Below are positions 16,628-22,872 of a stretch of DNA of 31,648 nucleotides, one piece after another. Below the pieces are notes generated by a model that ran no database searches, was not told where the DNA came from, and was given only the letters and a program-made list of their open reading frames with translations. The first letter of the stretch is position 1. The number at the start of each line of letters is the position of its first letter. The stretch covers positions 1 to 31,648 of the forward strand of contig JADLBT010000044.1 in NCBI GenBank assembly GCA_020847555.1, written 5' to 3'. A program made the position numbers and the translations under genes. This DNA is from Gemmataceae bacterium (GTDB lineage Bacteria; Planctomycetota; Planctomycetia; Gemmatales; Gemmataceae).

Positions 16628-16698
16628 AAAGCCCACGAGCCGCGGCCCGTGGGTCAAGTGCTGGGAACCTGGCCCACGGGCCGCCACCCGTGGGCTTT
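16628..16698. repeat. Nested palindromic intergenic repeat, copy C (family 1)
   Basis: Arms at 16628-16653 and 16673-16698 are inverted copies with three mismatches around a 19-base spacer. Each arm is itself a CCCACGGG-type palindrome. The architecture and size are the same as at 248-318. A small hairpin GAGGGT-CCA-ACCCTC follows at 16701-16715, and a partial GCCCGTGGG lies near 16724. The repeat is free of stop codons in one frame, creating a spurious N-terminal extension of the next gene. Confidence 0.85.
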
Positions 16699-16758
16699 AT
16701 GAGGGTCCAACCCTCAAGTGGTGCCCGTGGGTTTGACCAGAGTGGGGAGTTCTCCTGC

Positions 16759-18108
16759 ATGCTGTCGGTGCTGAAGCGGGCGGCCATTGCGACCGAAGAT
16801 TGGCTGCGCTATCATCCCATCGTGCGCGGCGGACTGAGTAAGTTGAAGTGCTGGCGCGACGCCGTCTCCGCGCCGCGCGACGACACGGACCGGGTCCGGT
16901 CGATCCAGCGCCTGTGTACCGCCGCCCGCCTGACCGCGAGCCCGGCCGCCCAGCGACGGCTTCACGAGCGCATCCGCAAGCGCGTGCGCGCCCTCGACCC
17001 GTACCGCGTGGACTGGAGCCAGCTCGTCCCCGGCATCGACGAGCCCCGGATGCCGCGCGGCGTCTTTCTCAAGCCTTACGTCGGTCCGCGCGAGCGCGGC
17101 GTCTTCTTCACCGCGTTCGAGATCGAGTGGATCAAGCTTCTGCGCCATACCGAGCTGAGGGAGCTGTCGCAGCGCTGCACCGTCGTTGTCGCTCCGAGTT
17201 CGAGTCCTTACAACCTGATCAACTACGTCTTGCCCAGTGCCTTCCCCGGGCCGTTGTTCTCGCTGATCAACCACGAGGAGGATCCGGAGATCCTGGCGCG
17301 GATCTCGCCCAACTACCGCCCGGTCCCGCTGTACACCTCGCACTGGGTCAACCCGGACCTGTACCACCCGCGGCCGCGCGACCGGCGCGACATCGACCTG
17401 ATCATGATCGCCGCCTGGGGCAAGGTGAAGCGGCACCACACGCTGTTCCGCGCCCTGCGGCGCATGCCGCGGTCGCTGCGCGTCGTCCTCATCGGCCAGG
17501 ACCAGGAAGGCCGTACCGCCGACACGATCCGCGCCGAGGCCGCCTGTTACGGTGTCGCGGACCGTTTCGAGCTGATTACCAACGCGGCCCACGAGCAGGT
17601 CATCGACTACCTCGGCCGTGCCCGGGTGAGCGTGCTGCTGTCGCGGCGCGAGGGCTCGGCGGTCGTCGTCGCCGAGTCGCTGTTCGCCGACACCCCGACC
17701 GCCCTGCTCCACGACGCCTACAACGGCTCGCGGGCCTTTATCAACGCCCACACCGGCCGGTTCCTGCACGACCGCGACCTCGCCGGTCAGTTGCTCGATT
17801 TCCTGGCGAACGCCGAGCGCCACGACGCGCGGCGCTGGGCGGTGGACAACATTTCCTGTTTCCGCAGCACCGAGCGGCTGAATGAGGTACTGCGTGCCCA
17901 CGCGCTCGCGGACGGGCAGGAGTGGACGGTGGACATTGCTCCGTTGTGCTGGCGGCCGGATCCACGGCTGGTCCACCCCGAGGACGAGCGGCGCACGGAG
18001 GACGACCGCCGATATATGCGGGAACGCTTCGGCCTGGAGATCGGCCCGCGCGCTCGCGAAGGTGCCGCCCCGACGAAGGCGACCCCCTCTCCGGTCCTCG
18101 CGACTTGA
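16759..18108 (+). CDS. GT-B glycosyltransferase with an unusual N-terminal domain
   Basis: 449 residues. The C-terminal half is GT4-like: LIMIAAWGKVKRHHTLFRAL at the domain start, VVLIGQDQEGRTADTIR and the E-x7-E motif EGSAVVVAE. The N-terminal half (KPYVGPRERGVFFTAFEIEW, then SSSPYNLINYVLPSAFPGPL) lacks the usual Gly-rich GT4 loop and may bind an uncommon acceptor. GGGGAG at 16744-16749 supports ATG 16759. The open frame to 16621 is rejected because it is translated from the palindromic repeat. The C-terminus after about residue 415 is charged. It is probably a cytoplasmic glycan-assembly enzyme, but substrates are unknown. Confidence 0.82.
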   Translation: MLSVLKRAAIATEDWLRYHPIVRGGLSKLKCWRDAVSAPRDDTDRVRSIQRLCTAARLTASPAAQRRLHERIRKRVRALDPYRVDWSQLVPGIDEPRMPRGVFLKPYVGPRERGVFFTAFEIEWIKLLRHTELRELSQRCTVVVAPSSSPYNLINYVLPSAFPGPLFSLINHEEDPEILARISPNYRPVPLYTSHWVNPDLYHPRPRDRRDIDLIMIAAWGKVKRHHTLFRALRRMPRSLRVVLIGQDQEGRTADTIRAEAACYGVADRFELITNAAHEQVIDYLGRARVSVLLSRREGSAVVVAESLFADTPTALLHDAYNGSRAFINAHTGRFLHDRDLAGQLLDFLANAERHDARRWAVDNISCFRSTERLNEVLRAHALADGQEWTVDIAPLCWRPDPRLVHPEDERRTEDDRRYMRERFGLEIGPRAREGAAPTKATPSPVLAT

Positions 18109-18144
18109 CTCTTCCTTGCTGTTGCACCCTGGATCGACACCCCG

Positions 18145-19335
18145 ATGAACCCCCTCGAAGTTTGCTTCTGGATCTGCGCCGGGTGCGTCCTGTATGCCTA
18201 CGCCGGCTACCCGCTGCTGCTCGCCGGTCTGGCGTGGTTGCGCAAACGCCGCGTGCGGCGCGTCGCCGGCCATGCCCCTTCGGTCAGCATCGTCGTGGCC
18301 GTACACAACGAGGAAGCGCGCATCGGCACAAGGGTCGATGAACTGGCGGCCCTGATCGTCTCTGCCGGCGTGCAGGGTGAGGTGATCGTCGTTTCCGACG
18401 GTTCGACCGACGGCAGCGCGGCGGTCGCCCGCGCACACGGCAAGGATGCGCGTGTGCGCGTCGTCGAGGTGCCCGAGCGGGGCGGCAAGGCGGCGGCGCT
18501 GAGCCGTGGCTGCGCTGAGGCAGTCCACGAGGTCCTCGTCTTCGCGGATGCACGCCAGACCTGGGCACCGCGGGCTCTCGCGACGTTGCTGGAGAACTTC
18601 GCCGACCTGGAGGTCGGCGGGGTCAGTGGGGAACTGGTGGTGGAAAGTTCGCCCGGCGTGATGGCCGGCGTTAGCCTGTACTGGCGCTACGAGAAGTGGC
18701 TGCGCAAGAAGGAGAGCCAGGTTCACTCCACGGTCGGCGTGACTGGAGCGATCTGCGCGGTGCGCCGGCACCTGTTCCGGCCGGTCCCGTCCGGCACCCT
18801 GCTGGATGACGTCTACTGGCCGCTCGTTGTCGCCATGCAGGGGTATCGGGTCGTCCACGACCGGCACGCCCTCGCCCACGACCGCCTACCGGAACGGACG
18901 CGCGACGAGTTTCGGCGCAAGGTGCGGACCCTTGCAGGCAACTTCCAGCTCGTCGCGCGGCTGCCGGCGGCGCTGCTGCCGTGGCGTAATCCGGTGTGGT
19001 TCCAGCTCCTCTCCCACAAGCTGATGCGGCTCCTGGCCCCGTGGGCGCTGCTCGGGATGCTGCTGACCTGTGCGCTGCTGTCCGGGCCGTTCTACCGCGC
19101 CTGTCTGGCGGCCCAGGGGTGGGGCTACCTTCTCGGGGTGAGCGGTCTTTGGCGTGAGGTCGGGCAGCGCGTGCGCCCGGCCGCGGCCGCGGCCTCGTTC
19201 CTCGTTCTGAACGCGGCGGCGTGGCTCGCGTTCTGGGTGTGGCTCCTCGGCTGGGCGGACCGCTCCTGGGGCAGGGTGGTCTACGCATCGCGGCCGCTGG
19301 ATTGTTCCACCTCGAAGTCGGGCGTTCCAGTCTGA
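18145..19335 (+). CDS. Membrane-bound glycosyltransferase family 2
   Basis: 396 residues. One N-terminal membrane helix (about 5-31) precedes a GT-A domain with VSIVVAVHNEE (47-57), VSDGSTDGS (83-91, D85), FADARQ (133-138, the DxD-like position), DD at 221-222 and RRKVRTLAGNF (257-267). At least three membrane segments follow in residues 275-375. This is the layout of processive-type or lipid-linked GT2 enzymes related to hyaluronan and cellulose synthases. It would work at the inner-membrane cytoplasmic face. The ribosome-binding site is weak. No PilZ domain is visible, so control by c-di-GMP is not suggested by this protein. Confidence 0.88.
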   Translation: MNPLEVCFWICAGCVLYAYAGYPLLLAGLAWLRKRRVRRVAGHAPSVSIVVAVHNEEARIGTRVDELAALIVSAGVQGEVIVVSDGSTDGSAAVARAHGKDARVRVVEVPERGGKAAALSRGCAEAVHEVLVFADARQTWAPRALATLLENFADLEVGGVSGELVVESSPGVMAGVSLYWRYEKWLRKKESQVHSTVGVTGAICAVRRHLFRPVPSGTLLDDVYWPLVVAMQGYRVVHDRHALAHDRLPERTRDEFRRKVRTLAGNFQLVARLPAALLPWRNPVWFQLLSHKLMRLLAPWALLGMLLTCALLSGPFYRACLAAQGWGYLLGVSGLWREVGQRVRPAAAAASFLVLNAAAWLAFWVWLLGWADRSWGRVVYASRPLDCSTSKSGVPV

Positions 19336-19361
19336 TGCCGGGTCCGGGAGATCGAGCCCGA

Positions 19362-19399
19362 TTTCTGCTCCCCTCCCCCACAAGGGGGGAGGGGAGAAA
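19362..19399. repeat. C-rich/G-rich palindrome (family 2, copy 3)
   Basis: The C-rich arm TTTCTGCTCCCCTCCCCC at 19362-19379, an ACAA loop, and the complementary G-rich arm ending GAGAAAG at 19399, with a two-base bulge. It lies between the GT2 and the deacetylase-like gene. Without a T-tract it is not a convincing intrinsic terminator. Confidence 0.75.
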
Positions 19400-19445
19400 G
19401 ACAAACCCGGCGCAGGCGAGTCCCCTGCCCTGCTGGCGCGGAGTC

Positions 19446-20681
19446 ATGATGGCGATTGCCCTCGTCGCGCTTGCCCTGATCGTCGCGGCCTGTGCCGGGC
19501 TCGGCTTCCGCCAGCTGCGCAGACGCGAGCTGCACCGGCTCGTCGTCCCTTACCTCCTTCAGAGCAGGAGGCGCCGCCGGCCGCGCGCGGGGGAAGAGGT
19601 CCACGTCCTCCTGTGTATCGCCGACCACTACGAGCCCAGGGCGGACGGCACCGCGGCGGACGTGGCGCGCCGGCGCGTCGAGCGCTGGACGCGCGACTAC
19701 CCGCGCCAGTTCGCCCGATTCCGCGACAGCGACGGGCGCCCGCCGCGGCACACGTTCTTCTTCCCCATCGACGAGTACGAGGCCGCACACCTCGATGCCC
19801 TCGCCGAGCTATGTCGCGCCGGGCTGGGCGAGGTCGAGCTGCACCTGCACCACGACCGCGATACGCCGGAGAACCTGCGGGCGATGCTGAACCACTTCAA
19901 GCATCTGTTCGCCGAGCGGCACGGACTGCTCTCGCGAGACCGGACCACGGGCGAGCTGGCCTACGGGTTCATCCACGGCAACTGGACGCTGTGCAACGCG
20001 CGCCCGGACGGCCGCTGGTGTGGGGTCGATAACGAGCTGGGCATCCTGCGCGAGACGGGCTGCTATGCCGACTTCACGATGCCGTCGGCGCCGCACGTCA
20101 CGCAGGTGCGCACCCTCAACCGCATCTACTACGCCTGGGACCGCCCTGGGCGACCGCGCTCGCACGAGACGGGCATCGACGCCGGCACCCAGGCGCCGCC
20201 GCCCGGGGCGCTGCTGCTGGTGCAGGGGCCGCTCGTGCTGGACTGGGGCCGCGCGAAGTGGGGGTTGGTGCCGCGCCTGGAGAACGGCTGTTTGCAGCAC
20301 TCGCAACCGCCGGATATTCGCCGCCTCGACAGCTGGCTGCGGGCGCGCGTCCAGGTGCCGGCGCGGCCCGACTGGTTCTTCGTCAAGCTGCACGCCCACG
20401 GCGCCATCGAGTCCAGTCACGAGACCCTGCTCGGCGCGCCGATGGTGCGCTTCCACGAGACGCTCGCCCGGCGGGCGGAGGAAGATCCTCGCTTCCACTT
20501 CCACTACGTCACGGCGCGCGAGGTGTACAACCTCGTCAAGGCGGCCGCGGCCGGGTGGCGTGGGTCGGTCGCGGGCGCCAGGGATTTCGCGCTGGTGGCA
20601 AACTGCGGCACCGCAGACGCGACCACCGGCCCGGCGTGCGAGACCGGACAGCCGCAACCGGCCCAGAGGGGAACCGCATGA
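19446..20681 (+). CDS. Divergent deacetylase-like membrane-anchored protein
   Basis: 411 residues. An N-terminal hydrophobic helix (3-19) is followed by a basic stretch, suggesting a membrane anchor. The body has CIADHYEP (57-64; D60, H61), ELHLHHD (131-137; H133, H135, H136), GFIHGNW (174-180) and CGVDNELGILRETGCYADF. The Asp/His-rich motifs are placed like the metal site of NodB-type deacetylases, but the TFDDG motif is absent. The family recurs in exopolysaccharide clusters (from memory) and is usually called hypothetical. ATG 19446 is followed directly by ATG 19449, and GGAG at 19440-19443 fits the second better. It could act on surface glycan; no reaction can be assigned safely. Confidence 0.65.
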   Translation: MMAIALVALALIVAACAGLGFRQLRRRELHRLVVPYLLQSRRRRRPRAGEEVHVLLCIADHYEPRADGTAADVARRRVERWTRDYPRQFARFRDSDGRPPRHTFFFPIDEYEAAHLDALAELCRAGLGEVELHLHHDRDTPENLRAMLNHFKHLFAERHGLLSRDRTTGELAYGFIHGNWTLCNARPDGRWCGVDNELGILRETGCYADFTMPSAPHVTQVRTLNRIYYAWDRPGRPRSHETGIDAGTQAPPPGALLLVQGPLVLDWGRAKWGLVPRLENGCLQHSQPPDIRRLDSWLRARVQVPARPDWFFVKLHAHGAIESSHETLLGAPMVRFHETLARRAEEDPRFHFHYVTAREVYNLVKAAAAGWRGSVAGARDFALVANCGTADATTGPACETGQPQPAQRGTA

Positions 20682-21466
20682 TCCTGAAGCAGACCTACGA
20701 GCGCAGCAACATTCACGCGGACTGGGAGGCGGCCTACCGCGGCAACTCGCTGCAGGACCGGCTCAACGCCCGCGTGCTCGACCGCATCCTCGCCTGCGTC
20801 CGCCCGCCGCGCGACGCCCTGGTTCTCGATGCGGGGTGCGGGGTGGGATATCACACGCTGGCCCTGGCGCGCCGCGGATACCGCTGCGTCGGTATCGACA
20901 TCTCCGACACCATCCTCGACCAGGCGCGGGGCAACGTTGCCCGGGCAGGGCTGGGGGAGCGTGTGTCGTTTCAGAGCGAGAGCCTGGAGGAATTATCGTT
21001 CCCCGACCACACGTTCGACGTGGTGCATTGTCGGGGCGTGCTGATGCACATCCCGGAGTGGGAGCGTGCGCTGGCGCAGCTGTGCCGGGTGCTGAAGCCC
21101 AGCGGGAAGATCGTCGTGCTGGAATCGAACACCGCCGCGGTCGAGACGGCACTGGTGCGCGCCGTCCGGCTGGTGCGCAACGCGCGCTCGCGCCTGGTGG
21201 GCACGGCGGGCGGGCTGGAGTTCTGGGCCGAGAAGGACGGGCAGCCGCTGGTAACGCGGATCGCGGACGTGGGTTACCTGCTCGGCCGGCTCCGGATCCT
21301 CGGCGTCCGCCCCGTGGCGCGCTTCGCGACGGAGTTCTTCGACGTCCACCGCTTCGCGCCGGGGTTCTGGCGCAACGCGGTGATTCGGTTTAACCGGCTC
21401 TGGTTCGCACTGCGCCTGCCCGCCGGGCCGAGCATCGGCAACGCGATCGTCGGGGTGAAGACCTAA
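20678..21466 (+). CDS. Class I SAM-dependent methyltransferase
   Basis: 262 residues. The Rossmann-type SAM-binding motif I is LDAGCGVGYHT (50-60), the acidic ribose-binding residue is D74 in VGIDIS, and the motif DVVHCRGVLMHIPEWERAL follows, typical of Methyltransf_11-like enzymes. The C-terminal third (EFFDVHRFAPGFW) is probably substrate-specific. The start overlaps the upstream stop as ATGA, with GAGGGG at 20666-20671; an open extension to 20258 lies inside the upstream gene. As the last gene of the + strand run it may methylate a sugar or a chain end. This would fit the end-recognition domain of the ABC ATPase (inference). Confidence 0.85.
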   Translation: MILKQTYERSNIHADWEAAYRGNSLQDRLNARVLDRILACVRPPRDALVLDAGCGVGYHTLALARRGYRCVGIDISDTILDQARGNVARAGLGERVSFQSESLEELSFPDHTFDVVHCRGVLMHIPEWERALAQLCRVLKPSGKIVVLESNTAAVETALVRAVRLVRNARSRLVGTAGGLEFWAEKDGQPLVTRIADVGYLLGRLRILGVRPVARFATEFFDVHRFAPGFWRNAVIRFNRLWFALRLPAGPSIGNAIVGVKT

Positions 21467-21477
21467 CCCCCCAGACC

Positions 21478-21590
21478 CTCCTCCTCTACCAGGGAAGGGG
21501 GAGAAGAAGCGTACAGGCGCCCGGAACGTCAATCAGGCGCTCGTACTCTTCTCCCCCTCTCCGTTTCGGGGAGGGAGGCAGGGGGGAGGG
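21478..21590. terminator. Paired C/G-rich palindromes between convergent genes (family 2)
   Basis: The region holds two family-2 units. The segment at 21496-21514 and the one at 21542-21558 also pair with each other over AGGGGGAGAAGA / TCTTCTCCCCCT, and a GCGCC / GGCGC pair lies between them. This lies exactly between the methyltransferase stop and the epimerase stop, so it could serve as a bidirectional terminator or mRNA-end stabiliser. There is no poly-T tail. Confidence 0.55.
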
Positions 21591-21601
21591 ATCTTCGCCC
21601 C

Positions 21602-22546
21602 TCACACCTCCGTTTCGGCCCGATACCATTCCACCGTGCGGCGCAGGCCCTCGGGGAACGAAACCGCCGGTTCGTAGCCCAGATCGCGCCGCGCCCGGGA
21701 AATGTCGGCCTGGGAGTGGCGCACGTCGCCGGGACGGGCCGGGCCGTGGATCGGCTGAATCGACGTGCCGAGCAGCTCGTTCAGGTTTCGCACCAGATCC
21801 AGCACCGTCGTGCTGCTGCCGGTGCCGACGTTGTACACGTTGCCCACCACCGCGGACGAGGCGGCGGCCGCCTTGATGACCGCCTGGACCGCGTTGGCGA
21901 CGTAGGTGAAGTCGCGCGACTGCAACCCGTCCCCGTCGATCCGCGGGATCTGCCCCCGCGCCATCGCGCCGATGAACAGGGCGATCACCCCCGAGTACGG
22001 GTTCCTCGCGTCCTGGCGCGGGCCGAATATGTTGAAGAAGCGCAGCCGCACCGTCTCCAGACCGTAGACCGTGGTGAAGCACCGGCAGTAGGCCTCGCCG
22101 GCCAGCTTCGCCGCCGCGTAGGGCGACATCGGCGACACCGGCTCGTCCTCCCGCCGGACCGCCCCGGGGATGTCGCCGTAGGCACTGCTGCTGGCCGCGA
22201 ACACCAGGCGCCGCACGCCGGCCCGCCGCGCCGCGTCGAGGACGCGGAGGGTGCCGGTGACGCAGATCTCGTGGGTCGCCAGCGGATCCTCGACGCTCCG
22301 CGCCACCGACGGCAGGGCCGCCAGGTGGTAGACGACGCCGCACCCCGCGACCGCCCGCGTCACCGCCGCCGGGTCGGTGATGCTCCCCTCGAGCAACTCC
22401 ACCCGCCCCTCGACGGGCCGCAGGTTGGCTCGCTTGCCGGTGCTCAGGTCGTCGAGGACGCGCACCCGGTCGCCGCGCGCGACCAGAGCCTCCGCCAGGT
22501 GGGAGCCGATGAACCCCGCGCCGCCGGTCACGAGACACTGTTCCAC
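21602..22546 (-). CDS. NAD-dependent UDP-sugar epimerase/dehydratase (GalE/WbpP-like)
   Basis: 314 residues of an extended short-chain dehydrogenase. The NAD-binding motif is GGAGFIG (8-14), the catalytic set is SS at 120-121 and YAAAK (143-147), and RFFNIFGPRQ lies in the substrate domain. These are hallmarks of UDP-glucose / UDP-GlcNAc 4-epimerases. It would supply a UDP-galactose-type or UDP-GalNAc-type donor for the neighbouring glycan locus. The GTG start at 22546 has GGAGAGGAG six bases upstream; an open extension to 22888 crosses the promoter region and is rejected. It is convergent with the glycan operon and has its own promoter. GalE versus WbpP versus a dehydratase is not separable by eye. 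Confidence 0.88.
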   Translation of the reverse strand: MEQCLVTGGAGFIGSHLAEALVARGDRVRVLDDLSTGKRANLRPVEGRVELLEGSITDPAAVTRAVAGCGVVYHLAALPSVARSVEDPLATHEICVTGTLRVLDAARRAGVRRLVFAASSSAYGDIPGAVRREDEPVSPMSPYAAAKLAGEAYCRCFTTVYGLETVRLRFFNIFGPRQDARNPYSGVIALFIGAMARGQIPRIDGDGLQSRDFTYVANAVQAVIKAAAASSAVVGNVYNVGTGSSTTVLDLVRNLNELLGTSIQPIHGPARPGDVRHSQADISRARRDLGYEPAVSFPEGLRRTVEWYRAETEV

Positions 22547-22583
22547 GCCGGACTCCTCTCCGTTGTTGCTGACGGGCCGGGTT

Positions 22584-22613
22584 ACTATAGCCCAGCCCGT
22601 CGGCCGGGCACAA
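22584..22613 (-). promoter_or_regulatory. Sigma-70-type promoter of the epimerase gene
   Basis: On the - strand, TTGTGC (22613-22608) and TATAGT (22589-22584) are separated by 18 bases. The predicted start would be near 22577, giving a leader of about 30 bases to the GTG at 22546. The -10 box is good and the -35 box moderate. Confidence 0.55.
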
Positions 22614-22649
22614 GGCGACCCGCCGCGAGGCGCTAACAAAAATGAGCGC

Positions 22650-22661
22650 GGTTTGTAAACC
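22650..22661. promoter_or_regulatory. Possible regulator-binding palindrome upstream of the PEP-CTERM gene
   Basis: GGTTTGTAAACC is a near-perfect inverted repeat in an otherwise AT-poor region, 136-147 bases upstream of the sigma-54 -24 element. That is a usual distance for an activator site of sigma-54 promoters. CGCT...AGCG and GTTAAC lie beside it. It is suggestive only; no second copy was found. Confidence 0.3.
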
Positions 22662-22796
22662 CCTCCCAGGGCGGTTAACGGGCCAGCGGACCACGCGGCC
22701 GCCATGAGGCCAGCTGGGGGCTGTTTCCCGACCCGATTGCGCCGGCAGCGGTTCCCATTATCGCGCCCGGCGCGAACCGGCGGCGTGGACCGCACA

Positions 22797-22812
22797 CGGC
22801 ACGCATCTTGCT
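22797..22812 (+). promoter_or_regulatory. Sigma-54 (-24/-12) promoter of the PEP-CTERM gene
   Basis: CGGCACGCATCTTGCT matches the RpoN consensus TGGCACG-N4-TTGCW at every defined position except the first. GG and GC have the exact spacing. The start of transcription would be near 22823, leaving a leader of about 50 bases to ATG 22873. The rest of the 326-base gap 22547-22872 holds the divergent epimerase promoter and the palindrome at 22650; nothing else was seen. Confidence 0.75.
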
Positions 22813-22872
22813 CCTTTCTCGCACAATACCTGGGAATTCTCCGGGCCTCCCCATACGGAACGAGCCGCACCC

